Origin: Geobacteraceae bacterium
GTDB taxonomy: Bacteria > Desulfobacterota > Desulfuromonadia > Geobacterales > Pseudopelobacteraceae
DNA length: 64,000 bases
Assembly: GCA_016720395.1 (NCBI GenBank)
Contig: JADKKR010000001.1
Span: forward strand, 306,001 to 370,000
Direction: 5' to 3'
Shown: positions 1 to 10,522 of the stretch, piece after piece
Layout of the letters: every line of letters begins with the position of its first letter
Numbering within the stretch: the stretch's first letter is position 1
Made by a program: the position numbers and the translations under genes
Notes under the pieces: generated by a model
Told to the model about the DNA's origin: nothing
What the model saw: only the letters and a program-made list of their open reading frames with translations
The model's database searches: none

Positions 1-195
1 CTGCAGGGCCGCGACAACCTTGGGATGACAGTGGCCGAGATTGTTGACCGCCACACCCCCGAGAAAATCCAGATATTCTTTACCGTCTGCATCCCAGAGG
101 CGGCAGCCTTCACCCCTGACCGGGACAATCGGGTAGCGGCCATAGGTCCGCATGATGTATCTATCTGATTTTTCGATCCACTGTTGACTGTTCAT
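1..195 (-). CDS. argD: Acetylornithine aminotransferase, N-terminal part (runs off the window)
   Basis: Only the first 65 codons are present; the gene runs off the left edge. The reverse complement starts with ATG at 195 and reads MNSQQWIEKSDRYIMRTYGR, followed by a YLDFLGGVAVNNLGH-type stretch typical of ornithine/acetylornithine aminotransferases (class III, PLP-dependent). The family transfers an amino group from glutamate to N-acetylglutamate semialdehyde in arginine synthesis. It follows argB on the same strand after 135 bp, which supports the arginine assignment. The catalytic lysine lies outside the window. A GABA or ornithine aminotransferase is possible but less likely next to argB. 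Confidence 0.87.
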   Translation of the reverse strand, partial: MNSQQWIEKSDRYIMRTYGRYPIVPVRGEGCRLWDADGKEYLDFLGGVAVNNLGHCHPKVVAALQ

Positions 196-221
196 ATTAA
201 GTTCAGCTCCTCGGAACGTGT

Positions 222-330
222 ATTTTTTCAAGATCAAGTCGGCCAAGAACGACGCGGAAGCCTAGCAGCGCTACGCTGCACAGGGAGGCTCGACGGCCAA
301 AGCCGATATTGGGAAAAATTCGCGTTCCAT
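222..330. repeat. Dispersed variable-arm repeat, copy 1 (argB-argD gap)
   Basis: About 105 bp fills the gap between argB and argD and aligns end to end with 62714-62824. The two share the outer blocks (a T-run followed by CAAGATCAAG, and ATTG.GAAAAAT followed by GCGTT) and the core TAGCAGCGCTACG, while the arms between them differ. In this copy GCCT pairs with AGGC around the core and TCGGC pairs with GCCGA further out, so base pairing seems kept although the sequence is not. Short forward ORFs across it look like chance. It is probably a non-coding mobile or structural repeat. Confidence 0.6.
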
Positions 331-1209
331 CTATTTGGTTATCTCCGTCCCGATGCCCACATCGGTAAAGATTTCCAGCAGTACGGCATGAGGTACACGC
401 CCGTCAATGATATGGGCCTTCTTGACACCATCCCCGAGGGCATCGGCGCAACAGATCACCTTAGGGATCATGCCGCCCGTGATGTCGCCCTGCTCGATCA
501 GGCGGTGTAATTCTGCCACGGAAAGACTTTCCAGCAGAGTGCCGCTCTTGTCCTTGACTCCGTTGATGTCAGTCAGAAGGATCAGTTTCTCGGCGTTAAG
601 CGCCGCGGCGACCCGGCCGGCAACCAGGTCGGCGTTGATGTTGTAGCTCTCCCCTTCCAGACCGACTCCCACCGGGGCAATCACCGGGATATACTTTCCG
701 TTCTCCAGCGCTGAGATCAGGTCGGTATTGACCTTGACCACGTCACCGACGTAACCGATATCGACCAGTTCCACAGAGCCGTCTTCCCCGGTGACCTCCT
801 GGAGAAGCTTTTTCGCAAGCAGCAGGGTACCGTCCTTGCCGGACAGCCCGACCGCACGTCCGCCATGCTGGTTGAGGTAGCCGACAACCTCCTTGTTGAC
901 CTGCCCGACCAGCACCATCTCCACCACCGACATGGTTTCGGCGTCGGTGACCCGCATGCCCCTGACGAATTCGGAGACGATGCCGTAGCGCTTGAGGGTT
1001 TCGTTGATCTGCGGACCGCCGCCATGCACGATGACCGTATTGATACCCAGCGACTTGAGCATGATCACGTCCAGGGCGAAGGACTCTTTCAGCTTCTCAT
1101 CCGACATGGCGTGCCCGCCGTACTTGATGACGAAGGTCTTGCCGGAAAAGCGACGGATGTAGGGGAGCGCCTCCATAAGGGTCGTGGCTTTTTCTATCAG
1201 ATGCTTCAT
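331..1209 (-). CDS. argB: Acetylglutamate kinase
   Basis: This 292-residue protein phosphorylates N-acetylglutamate, the second step of arginine synthesis and usually the feedback-controlled one in the cyclic pathway. The sequence shows the amino-acid-kinase fold: FVIKYGGHAM near residue 26 (phosphate-binding lysine), the glycine-rich VIVHGGGPQIN near 60, and NINADLVAGRVA near 190 in the substrate-binding region. Length matches the family. The ATG at 1209 is preceded by a GGAGAGAAGAGAG purine stretch. It lies upstream of argD on the same strand; the two are probably co-transcribed through the repeat between them. The leader holds a 77-bp tandem repeat. Confidence 0.96.
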   Translation of the reverse strand: MKHLIEKATTLMEALPYIRRFSGKTFVIKYGGHAMSDEKLKESFALDVIMLKSLGINTVIVHGGGPQINETLKRYGIVSEFVRGMRVTDAETMSVVEMVLVGQVNKEVVGYLNQHGGRAVGLSGKDGTLLLAKKLLQEVTGEDGSVELVDIGYVGDVVKVNTDLISALENGKYIPVIAPVGVGLEGESYNINADLVAGRVAAALNAEKLILLTDINGVKDKSGTLLESLSVAELHRLIEQGDITGGMIPKVICCADALGDGVKKAHIIDGRVPHAVLLEIFTDVGIGTEITK

Positions 1210-1251
1210 AGCGTCTCTCTTCTCTCCACGACCGGGATGCGTGAAGAAACA

Positions 1252-1420
1252 GATTTCTAATTTACTGCCCCGGAAAAACCGGGATAAGTGCGTTCACGAA
1301 ATCACTTCTGCAAAAAGCCGCAGAAGATGATTTCTAACTTACTGCCCCGGAAAAACCGGGATAAGTGCGTTAACGAAATCACTTCTGCAAAAAGCCGCAG
1401 AAGATGATTTCTAACTTACT
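1252..1420. repeat. 77-bp tandem hairpin repeat, 2.2 copies, in the argB leader
   Basis: Unit 1 spans 1252-1328, unit 2 spans 1329-1405, and a third is cut off after 15 bp (1406-1420). Units 1 and 2 differ at only two positions that I can see (TAAT/TAAC and GTTC/GTTA). Read on minus, each full period contains GAAATCA-T-CTTCTGC, a short T-rich loop, then GCAGAAG-TGATTTC, a 14-bp stem with one bulged T; it also has a smaller CCCGG-TTTTT-CCGGG hairpin. It lies between the histidine kinase terminator and argB, so it would be in the 5' leader of any argB transcript starting upstream. Confidence 0.9.
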
Positions 1421-1451
1421 AAAAATAAAAATGCCAACCTTAAAGCTGGCA
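1421..1451 (-). terminator. Rho-independent terminator of the receiver-kinase gene
   Basis: On minus, TGCCAGC pairs with GTTGGCA (one G-T pair) around a 6-nt loop and is followed by ATTTTTATTTTT. It starts about 35 nt after the kinase stop codon, so it should end that transcript before the argB leader. Confidence 0.75.
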
Positions 1452-1484
1452 GTCTAGCGCACGTCCTGCAAAACCTCAAAAGAT

Positions 1485-2609
1485 TTATTGCATCGGCAGC
1501 ATGACCGTGACCGTCGCCCCCAGACCCGGCTGGCTGTCCAGACTGACACTTCCTCCGTGCAGCCGGATAAACTCCCGGGCATAAAACAATCCCAGACCAA
1601 AACCCCGCACCTGACCGGTATTACCCGGATCGATCTGGTAAAATTTTTCAAACACCTTGGGGATCTCGTCACGAGGAATGCCGACTCCCGTATCGGAGAC
1701 GATTATGCACACATTGTCCCCGGCGTCGAGCAGGGAGATTGAAACGCTGCCCAGTTCCCCGGAGAACTTGTAGGCATTGTCGATGATCTGCTGCAGCGCG
1801 AAGGTAATCTTTTTCCGGTCCAGGTTTAAAGGGGGCAGTGACACCTCATGAAAATCCGTCTCAATACCGGGCTTGCTTTGAGCCTCTTGTGATCCGTAAA
1901 CTATGGCCGCCACGAGCAGGTTGAGGTCGCATGGCTCACGCTGCAACCCTCCGCCATTTCCTTCCATTACCTGGCTGAAGGCCAGCAGGTCGTTTACTAT
2001 CCGGCTCAGGTAAAATGTTTCTTCATTGATCATCTGCACGTTCCGGGTAAATGCAGGATCATTCATATCATAGACGCCGTGCTGTATATCCTGCAGAAAC
2101 AGGGAAATCGCAGTGATCGGGGTACGGAGTTTATGCGAGATGAGCGAAAGAAAGATGCTCTTGAGAAGATCCAGTTTCTTAAGATTCGCCAGCTCTTCTT
2201 TCAGCGCTTTCTTTGCAAGGGCCTTTTCAACAGATGTCTTTAGCTGCAGCAGGTTGATCGGCTTGTTGATAAAATCATCGGCACCCTCTTTGAGGGCGGC
2301 AAGAATAATATCCTTTTCAACGAAACCGGTCATGATAATGACGACCGCCGTTGGATCGATATCCTTGACCTTGCGCAGGAGATCGAGCCCGGTCCCCCCC
2401 GGCATCATCACGTCAGTCAGCACCAGATCGATGGATTCCTTTTCGTACACCCGCAGGGCGCCTTCACAACTCCCGGCATGAAAGACATCGTACCCCTTGA
2501 GGGCTTTGGCACAGAGCTCCCTGATGACGACCTCATCATCAACTATCAGGATGGTAGCCGCTTTTGTTTGCGGGGCGATTACTTCGCTATGCAGATGTTG
2601 CAGCATCAT
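1485..2609 (-). CDS. Response-regulator receiver fused to a sensor histidine kinase
   Basis: The protein has 374 residues. A CheY-like receiver (about 18-132) has the acidic VDDE patch, predicted phospho-acceptor D66 in LTDVMMPGG, and K116 in NKPI. A short helical linker leads to a HisKA domain with H159 in SHKLRTP, then a HATPase domain with IIDNAYKFSG (N box), DTGVGIP (G1) and GFGLGLFYAREF (G2). There is no transmembrane segment, so it is probably a cytoplasmic kinase controlled by another protein phosphorylating its receiver. AAGGA stands 6 nt before the ATG at 2609. It follows alaS by 31 bp and may be co-transcribed. No cognate partner is adjacent, so its role is unknown. Confidence 0.88.
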   Translation of the reverse strand: MMLQHLHSEVIAPQTKAATILIVDDEVVIRELCAKALKGYDVFHAGSCEGALRVYEKESIDLVLTDVMMPGGTGLDLLRKVKDIDPTAVVIIMTGFVEKDIILAALKEGADDFINKPINLLQLKTSVEKALAKKALKEELANLKKLDLLKSIFLSLISHKLRTPITAISLFLQDIQHGVYDMNDPAFTRNVQMINEETFYLSRIVNDLLAFSQVMEGNGGGLQREPCDLNLLVAAIVYGSQEAQSKPGIETDFHEVSLPPLNLDRKKITFALQQIIDNAYKFSGELGSVSISLLDAGDNVCIIVSDTGVGIPRDEIPKVFEKFYQIDPGNTGQVRGFGLGLFYAREFIRLHGGSVSLDSQPGLGATVTVMLPMQ

Positions 2610-2640
2610 GTCAGTCCTTATACCCCATGAATCACAGTGG

Positions 2641-5274
<2,634 letters not shown>

Positions 5275-5305
5275 CGTTCCCCTCAACACATATGGTGATT
5301 TACTT

Positions 5306-5791
5306 TTACCGTCCCGTGGCCCGCAGGGCGCTCATTATCGCAGAAAGAGAAAATCCGCGACGCTGAAGAAACCCCACGGTACGGCGTTTTTCCCTGTCGC
5401 TCGCCGTGGAAAATGAAAAACCGCTGAAGCGGCGCTCAACGACTGTATTCACTTCCTCGATTTCATCATGCTCACCCAGGACACGGCCGAGCACCTCGGA
5501 CACCAGCTCCGGCGGGAGTCCCCGCCGGCGCATCTCCTGACGCAGCCGGGGACCGTAGTAGCGACCGGCAGCCACTGCCGATTCGGCAAAACGTTCCGCA
5601 AAACGGCGGTCATCAACCCAGCCCTCAGACACCACCCGTACGAGAGCATCTTCGAGATCCGCTTCGTCAAGGTCCCTGCCGCGAAGCTTTTCCCGCAGCC
5701 TGGCCACGGTATAGTCCCGCGCGTTCAGAAGCCGCAGTGCATACAGGTAGGCCCGCTCCGGCGAAGACGGCTCAGAACTTCTCGATATCAA
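5306..5791 (-). CDS. recX: Regulatory protein RecX
   Basis: RecX binds RecA filaments and limits their extension. The frame encodes the helical repeat protein pattern of the family: AYLYALRLLNARDYTVARLREKL at the start, EGWVDDRRFAERFAES, and YYGPRLRQEMRRRGLPPELV. The open frame extends to 5893, deep inside pilT, which would give 195 residues. The usual length is about 150-160, so I prefer the TTG at 5791 (161 aa, 20-nt overlap with pilT); its ribosome site is weak and an ATG at 5851 is the alternative. pilT lies between this gene and recA. Confidence 0.85.
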   Translation of the reverse strand: MISRSSEPSSPERAYLYALRLLNARDYTVARLREKLRGRDLDEADLEDALVRVVSEGWVDDRRFAERFAESAVAAGRYYGPRLRQEMRRRGLPPELVSEVLGRVLGEHDEIEEVNTVVERRFSGFSFSTASDREKRRTVGFLQRRGFSLSAIMSALRATGR

Positions 5792-6929
5792 GAGGTTCCG
5801 GTTCCACAGCCGGATTGTCTTCCTTGTTCTCGAAGCCTTCCCATGAGGCATCGGACGTGCCTGAAATACCGGAAACCTTGAGAGCGAAGTCATCCGGGTT
5901 GGAACTCTGCCGTAATGCTTCGTCGTAGGAGATCAGGCTCGCCGTATAGAGTTTCATCAGCGACTGGTCAAACGTCTGCATCCCGTAACTGACAAATCCC
6001 TGTGCAATGGCGTCATGCAGCTGTTTGGTCTTATCCTTGTCGTCGATGCACTCGCGGATGCGCCCGGTACCCAGCATAACCTCCACGGCCGGCACACGTC
6101 CTTTGCCGTCGGATTTGGGTACCAGCCTCTGGGAGATGACCCCCTTGATGACACTTGCCAGCTGAATACGCACCTGGCGTTGATGGTAGGGCGGAAACAC
6201 ACCGATGATACGGTTTACGGTCTCGGCAGCATCCATGGTGTGCAGGGTCGACATGACCAGATGGCCGGTCTCGGCAGCGGTCATAGCGGTTTCGATGGTC
6301 TCGTAGTCGCGCATCTCACCCACCAGGATCACATCCGGGTCCTGGCGGAGTGCGCCTTTGAGAGCCCCGGAAAATGACGGGGTATCCGAACCGACCTCCC
6401 GCTGGCTGATGATGCTCTTGTTGTCGCGATGCAGGAACTCGACCGGGTCCTCGATGGTGATGATATTGCACGTGCGGTTCTGATTGATATAGTCGATCAT
6501 CGCGGCGAGCGTTGATGATTTACCTGAGCCGGTGGTTCCGGTCACCAGAACCAGGCCGCGCTCTTCCTGGCAGATCTTCTGCAGAATAGGCGGCAGGTTC
6601 AGTCCCGCCAGTGAGGGGATGACGAAGGAGATGGAACGGAATACCATCGCCGTTGTGCCGCGCTGACGGTACACGCTGACCCTGAAACGCCCCAACCCCG
6701 GGACGGCATAGGCCAGGTCGACCTCCGAGTTTTCCTCGAAGATCCGCTTCTGACGGTCATTCATCATGCTCTGGCTCATGGCGCCGACAAAGTCGGGAGA
6801 AAGCCGCGGGGCGTTCGGAATCGGATGCAGCCGGCCATCGATGCGCACAATCGGCGGCAAGCCGGTCTTGATATGAATATCGGAACCTTTGGCCTTGACG
6901 GCGATCGTCAGAATTTCATTCAGTTCCAT
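5772..6929 (-). CDS. pilT: Type IV pilus twitching ATPase PilT
   Basis: PilT is the hexameric ATPase that retracts type IV pili. The 385-residue sequence has the PAS-like N-terminal region beginning MELNEILTIAVKAKGSD, Walker A GTTGSGKSS (about 135), the Asp box ITIEDPVEF, Walker B DPDVILVGEMRD and the His box GHLVMSTLHTMDA. The usual PilT ends near NPDDFALKVSGI; here about 30 further acidic residues follow (EGFENKEDNP...EPLDIEKF). No pilB, pilC or pilin gene is adjacent; it lies between recA and recX. Several pilT paralogues are usual in Geobacter, so PilT versus PilU function is not certain. Confidence 0.93.
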   Translation of the reverse strand: MELNEILTIAVKAKGSDIHIKTGLPPIVRIDGRLHPIPNAPRLSPDFVGAMSQSMMNDRQKRIFEENSEVDLAYAVPGLGRFRVSVYRQRGTTAMVFRSISFVIPSLAGLNLPPILQKICQEERGLVLVTGTTGSGKSSTLAAMIDYINQNRTCNIITIEDPVEFLHRDNKSIISQREVGSDTPSFSGALKGALRQDPDVILVGEMRDYETIETAMTAAETGHLVMSTLHTMDAAETVNRIIGVFPPYHQRQVRIQLASVIKGVISQRLVPKSDGKGRVPAVEVMLGTGRIRECIDDKDKTKQLHDAIAQGFVSYGMQTFDQSLMKLYTASLISYDEALRQSSNPDDFALKVSGISGTSDASWEGFENKEDNPAVEPEPLDIEKF

Positions 6930-6996
6930 GTTGTCCTCCGACTAGGAAGTCACTTTTTTTGAACAACCGCGCAAATCCCACGGCATCGACACCGGT

Positions 6997-8019
6997 CTAC
7001 TTTTTGGCAACCGGAGGGGCCTTGAGCAGGTCCATGAGCTTCCCTTCGATCTCAGCCAGGGTTTCAGGGTGTTCGGTCAACCAGGTGCGTGAATTTTCGC
7101 GGCCCTGTCCGATGCGTTCCTTGCCGTAAGAGAACCAGGCACCGCTCTTGTCGACTATTCCCTTGTCAACAGCAAGGTCCAGCACATCACCGGTACGGGA
7201 GATGCCTTCACCATAAAGGATGTCGAATTCGACCTCTTTGAAAGGCGGCGCCACCTTGTTTTTGACAACCTTGACGCGGGTACGCGAACCGATAACGGCA
7301 TCCCCCTGCTTCAGGGTAGCTATCTTGCGGATATCCATGCGCACCGAAGCGTAAAATTTCAGGGCATTGCCGCCGGTTGTGGTCTCAGGATTTCCGAACA
7401 TGACGCCGATCTTCATGCGGATCTGATTGATGAAGATAACGCAGCAATTGGACTTGGAGATGATACCGGTCAGCTTGCGCAGCGCCTGGGACATCAGGCG
7501 GGCCTGAAGACCCATGTGGGAGTCACCCATGTCGCCTTCGATCTCGGCCTTGGGAACCAATGCCGCCACAGAATCGACCACCAGCACGTCGATGGCGCCG
7601 CTGCGCACCAGAGTCTCTGCGATTTCCAGCGCCTGTTCACCGGTATCCGGCTGGGAAACCAGCAGGTCGTCGGTTTTAACCCCCAGCTTGCGGGCATAGC
7701 CGATATCCAAGGCATGCTCGGCATCCACGAATGCTGCGATTCCGCCGGTCTTCATAGCTTCGGCCACGATGTGCAGGGCAAGGGTCGTCTTTCCGGATGA
7801 CTCCGGTCCATAGATCTCAACGATCCTGCCGCGCGGCACGCCACCCACCCCCAGAGCCATGTCCAGGGAGATGGAGCCGGTGGAGATGGCTTCTACACCC
7901 GGAAGAGCTTCATCGGTACCCAGGCGCATGATGGCCCCTTTGCCGAACTGTTTCTCGATCTGGCTGAGTGCCAAGTCTATCGCCTTGTTCTTATCCTGCG
8001 CGGTATCTTTTTCCGCCAT
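6997..8019 (-). CDS. recA: Recombinase RecA
   Basis: RecA forms filaments on single-stranded DNA, drives strand exchange and stimulates LexA self-cleavage. The 340-residue protein has Walker A GPESSGKTT, the ATP-binding DVLVVDSVAALVP strand, loop L1 MGLQARLMSQALRKL and loop L2 NQIRMKIGVMFGNPETTTGG, and a C-terminal domain ending in KAPPVAKK. The open frame extends upstream to 8076, but the start is set at 8019 (MAEKDTAQD) by AGGAG 8 nt before the ATG. I could not find a clear GGTT...AACC-type LexA site upstream by eye. Confidence 0.98.
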   Translation of the reverse strand: MAEKDTAQDKNKAIDLALSQIEKQFGKGAIMRLGTDEALPGVEAISTGSISLDMALGVGGVPRGRIVEIYGPESSGKTTLALHIVAEAMKTGGIAAFVDAEHALDIGYARKLGVKTDDLLVSQPDTGEQALEIAETLVRSGAIDVLVVDSVAALVPKAEIEGDMGDSHMGLQARLMSQALRKLTGIISKSNCCVIFINQIRMKIGVMFGNPETTTGGNALKFYASVRMDIRKIATLKQGDAVIGSRTRVKVVKNKVAPPFKEVEFDILYGEGISRTGDVLDLAVDKGIVDKSGAWFSYGKERIGQGRENSRTWLTEHPETLAEIEGKLMDLLKAPPVAKK

Positions 8020-8066
8020 GACTTGAGCTCCTGAAAAATGGGATTTTATGTGATTTAAAGGGCTAG

Positions 8067-8096
8067 AAAATAGCACATCCTGCCGTTGTCCCGCAA
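8067..8096 (-). promoter_or_regulatory. Possible sigma-70 promoter for recA
   Basis: On minus, TTGCGG (8091-8096) and TATTTT (8067-8072) are separated by 18 bp and lie about 50 bp before the recA ATG. The match to the -35/-10 consensus is moderate, and this comes from inspection only. Confidence 0.35.
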
Positions 8097-8119
8097 GGCT
8101 TTATATGTCTGTTCGGGGG

Positions 8120-9373
8120 TCATGCAACCGCACGCTGGAGAAGATACCTCCGCAACCAGTCAAGTGCCGTCCAGGCTGTGATGGTGCGGATCTCATCACG
8201 GGTGCCGCTGAACTGGAACCGCTTGGTCCAGCAGCCGTCCGGAGCCGACAGAGAGATAAAAACCGTGCCGACAGGCTTTTCGTCAGAGCCGCCATCCGGC
8301 CCGGCGATGCCGGTAACCGCCAGTCCGAGATCGCTGCCGGCAGATCGACGCACACCTTTGGCCATGGCCGAGCCAACCTCACTACTGACGGCGCCTTTCT
8401 CCACCAGCAGTGCGGCATCCACCCCGACCTGGCGGGTCTTGGCTGCATTGCTGTAGGTCACGGCACCCTCCAGAAAATATCGTGAACTGCCGGAGATCGA
8501 CGTGATCCTCTGGGCGATCATTCCGCCGGTACATGATTCTGCAAGTGCCAGGGTCATGCCCTGCTGGATGAACAGGGCGGCCACCGCCTCGTCTATGGTA
8601 ACCTCCCCTCTTGAGAAAACATACTCGTGAAGCCGCTCCTGGACGATCTTGACTGCGGGAGCGAGCAGTTCGGCAGCCTTGTCATCACTGTCCGCCTCAG
8701 CCCGCAATGTGATGCGCATCCAGGGGAAGGTGACACAGATACCCAGGAACAGGCCCTGGTCCGGTCGGCCAACGCCACCAAGCATCTCATCCACCTCGGC
8801 CTCGCAGGGACCGAACACATTCAGGCGTTCCATGCGGATGGAGCGCCTGCGCGTCGCCCGTTCAGCAAGAAAAGGGAGTACGGAATCCTTCAGCATCCGG
8901 ATCATCTCGGAAGGGACTCCCGGCAGAAAAAACATGAAACAGCCGTTGTTCATGAGGTAAAACCCGCAGGCGGTGCCGGCCGGATTGGGGATCAGGGTGG
9001 TCTTGGAGGGGATCATGGCCTGCTTGTCATTTAACGGGCAGACCATCAGCGAAGCGAGCCTGCCGGACATATCACGGACATGGGCTTTGGCATGGTCGTT
9101 TAAAACCAGCCGCCGGCCGGTCGCCCGGGCAGCGGCACGTGCGGTCAGGTCATCGGCAGTAGGTCCCAGTCCGCCGGTCACGACAATAGCATCACTGTTC
9201 CTGGCAAGCTCCAGCAGGGCTTCGATAATGTCCGGCTCACTGTCACCGACAGACATGTGCCGCTGAACCCTCAGCCCCTGGTAGAGAAGCGCTTCAGCTA
9301 TCACGCCGGCGTTGGTGTCCGTGATCTGTCCGCAGACGAGTTCATCACCCACGCTCAAGGTTGATATTCTCAT
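8120..9373 (-). CDS. cinA: CinA-family protein (NMN deamidase / competence-damage protein)
   Basis: The 417-residue protein has both halves of full-length CinA. The N-terminal MoaB-like domain starts RISTLSVGDELVCGQITDTN and contains VVTGGLGPTADDLT. The C-terminal PncC-type amidase domain has LALAESCTGGMIAQRIT and AVTGIAGPDGG. The family hydrolyses nicotinamide mononucleotide to nicotinate mononucleotide, recycling pyridine nucleotides, and the N-terminal domain can act as an ADP-ribose pyrophosphatase. Its ATG overlaps the larC stop (ATGA), so the two are translationally coupled. It lies about 100 bp before the recA start. Confidence 0.93.
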   Translation of the reverse strand: MRISTLSVGDELVCGQITDTNAGVIAEALLYQGLRVQRHMSVGDSEPDIIEALLELARNSDAIVVTGGLGPTADDLTARAAARATGRRLVLNDHAKAHVRDMSGRLASLMVCPLNDKQAMIPSKTTLIPNPAGTACGFYLMNNGCFMFFLPGVPSEMIRMLKDSVLPFLAERATRRRSIRMERLNVFGPCEAEVDEMLGGVGRPDQGLFLGICVTFPWMRITLRAEADSDDKAAELLAPAVKIVQERLHEYVFSRGEVTIDEAVAALFIQQGMTLALAESCTGGMIAQRITSISGSSRYFLEGAVTYSNAAKTRQVGVDAALLVEKGAVSSEVGSAMAKGVRRSAGSDLGLAVTGIAGPDGGSDEKPVGTVFISLSAPDGCWTKRFQFSGTRDEIRTITAWTALDWLRRYLLQRAVA

Positions 9374-10521
9374 GAATGCTCCTTGTGCAGCAACTGTCGC
9401 ATGACATCCCGGCAGGGGATGCCCCGTTCCCTGGCAATGCGGCGGCAGTCTTCGTATTCAGGCTTCTCTCCGTGCTCGGCAACCTTGTAGCGCACCGGGC
9501 CGAAGGGCGTATTCCGTTCTTCGATCCTTCGGGACTGCACGATGCGTCGCGGGGAGGTGTACCTCACCCCCAATGTGCCGGTCTCTGCGATCATCAGCGC
9601 GACCAGACGCTCCAGATCGGGAGGCAGGCATAAAAATGACAGCACGACACCCGGGCGCCCTTTTTTCATCTGCACAGGCGCAAGCCAGACATCAAGAGCC
9701 CCCTTCTCCAGCAGGAGTTCCTGTACATATCCGATAATTTCCGGAGTTGTGTCGTCAAGATTGCAGGACACCTCCCGGACCTCTTCACCCGCCCCGCTTG
9801 CGTCCGAACCGAGAAAGACCCTCAGGACATTGGGGCAGTCGCTGAAATCCCTGCTGCCTGCGCCGCTGCCGACCCGCTGGAGGGTCATGCCCGGACGTGA
9901 ACCGGAACATGCGGCCAGAGCAGCCAGGATGGCAGCGCCTGTCGGTGTCACCCGCTCTCCTTCACCGCAGTCTCCGTGCACCTTCAGCCCCCGCAGCAGT
10001 TCAACCGTAGCCGGAGCAGGAACCGGCAGACGCCCGTGGGAGGTCATAACAAATCCGCTCCCCAGCGGTAGAGCCGAGGCAAAGATCTTCTCCACCTGCA
10101 GATACTCCAGGCAGATCGCGGCTGCAACGATATCTATAATGGAATCAACAGCCCCCACCTCGTGGAAGTGCACATCCTCAATGGCAACGCCATGCACCAG
10201 GGCCTCGGCTTCGGCCAGGCATCGGAAGATGCGGCGGGCCCGCTCCTTCACCGGACCGGCAAGGCCGCTACCTGCGATCATGGCATCGATACCGGCATAG
10301 TGCCGGTGGGTGTGCTGATCATGGACCTCCACATCGAACTTGAGCGCCGGCACATGCTGGCGCTCGGTCCGGCTGGCGGAGAGCGAGTAGGAATCAGGAG
10401 CAAGCGGGAGCCTGGCCAACTCCGTCCGCAGGTATTCCAGCGGCACCCCGAGATCCAGAAGCGCCCCGACCATCATATCGCCGGAAATACCGGCCTGGCA
10501 GTCCATATAGAGGATATTCAT
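9370..10521 (-). CDS. larC: Nickel insertion protein LarC (pincer nucleotide nickel chelatase)
   Basis: LarC inserts nickel into the pyridinium bisthiocarboxylate mononucleotide cofactor of lactate racemase and related enzymes. The 383-residue protein begins NILYMDCQAGISGDMMVGAL, the hallmark of this former DUF111 family. It has histidine-rich stretches (HDQHTHRHYAGI; DVHFHEVGAVDSIIDIV) and the C-terminal region of full-length LarC in one frame, with no programmed frameshift as in Lactiplantibacillus. I use the ATG at 10521, 1 nt after the larB stop. larA and larE are not in the window. Confidence 0.9.
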   Translation of the reverse strand: MNILYMDCQAGISGDMMVGALLDLGVPLEYLRTELARLPLAPDSYSLSASRTERQHVPALKFDVEVHDQHTHRHYAGIDAMIAGSGLAGPVKERARRIFRCLAEAEALVHGVAIEDVHFHEVGAVDSIIDIVAAAICLEYLQVEKIFASALPLGSGFVMTSHGRLPVPAPATVELLRGLKVHGDCGEGERVTPTGAAILAALAACSGSRPGMTLQRVGSGAGSRDFSDCPNVLRVFLGSDASGAGEEVREVSCNLDDTTPEIIGYVQELLLEKGALDVWLAPVQMKKGRPGVVLSFLCLPPDLERLVALMIAETGTLGVRYTSPRRIVQSRRIEERNTPFGPVRYKVAEHGEKPEYEDCRRIARERGIPCRDVMRQLLHKEHS

Positions 10522-10522
10522 G

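Noticed and set aside
184..510. 108-codon plus-strand ORF over the repeat and argB end
   Set aside because: Composed of repeat sequence and antisense argB; no independent support.
1252..1420. CRISPR array
   Set aside because: The repeated 77-bp units are directly joined with no unique spacers, so this is a tandem repeat.
8020..8100. LexA box upstream of recA
   Set aside because: I looked for GGTT...AACC and GAAC...GTTC forms and found none convincing; only a moderate promoter match is reported.
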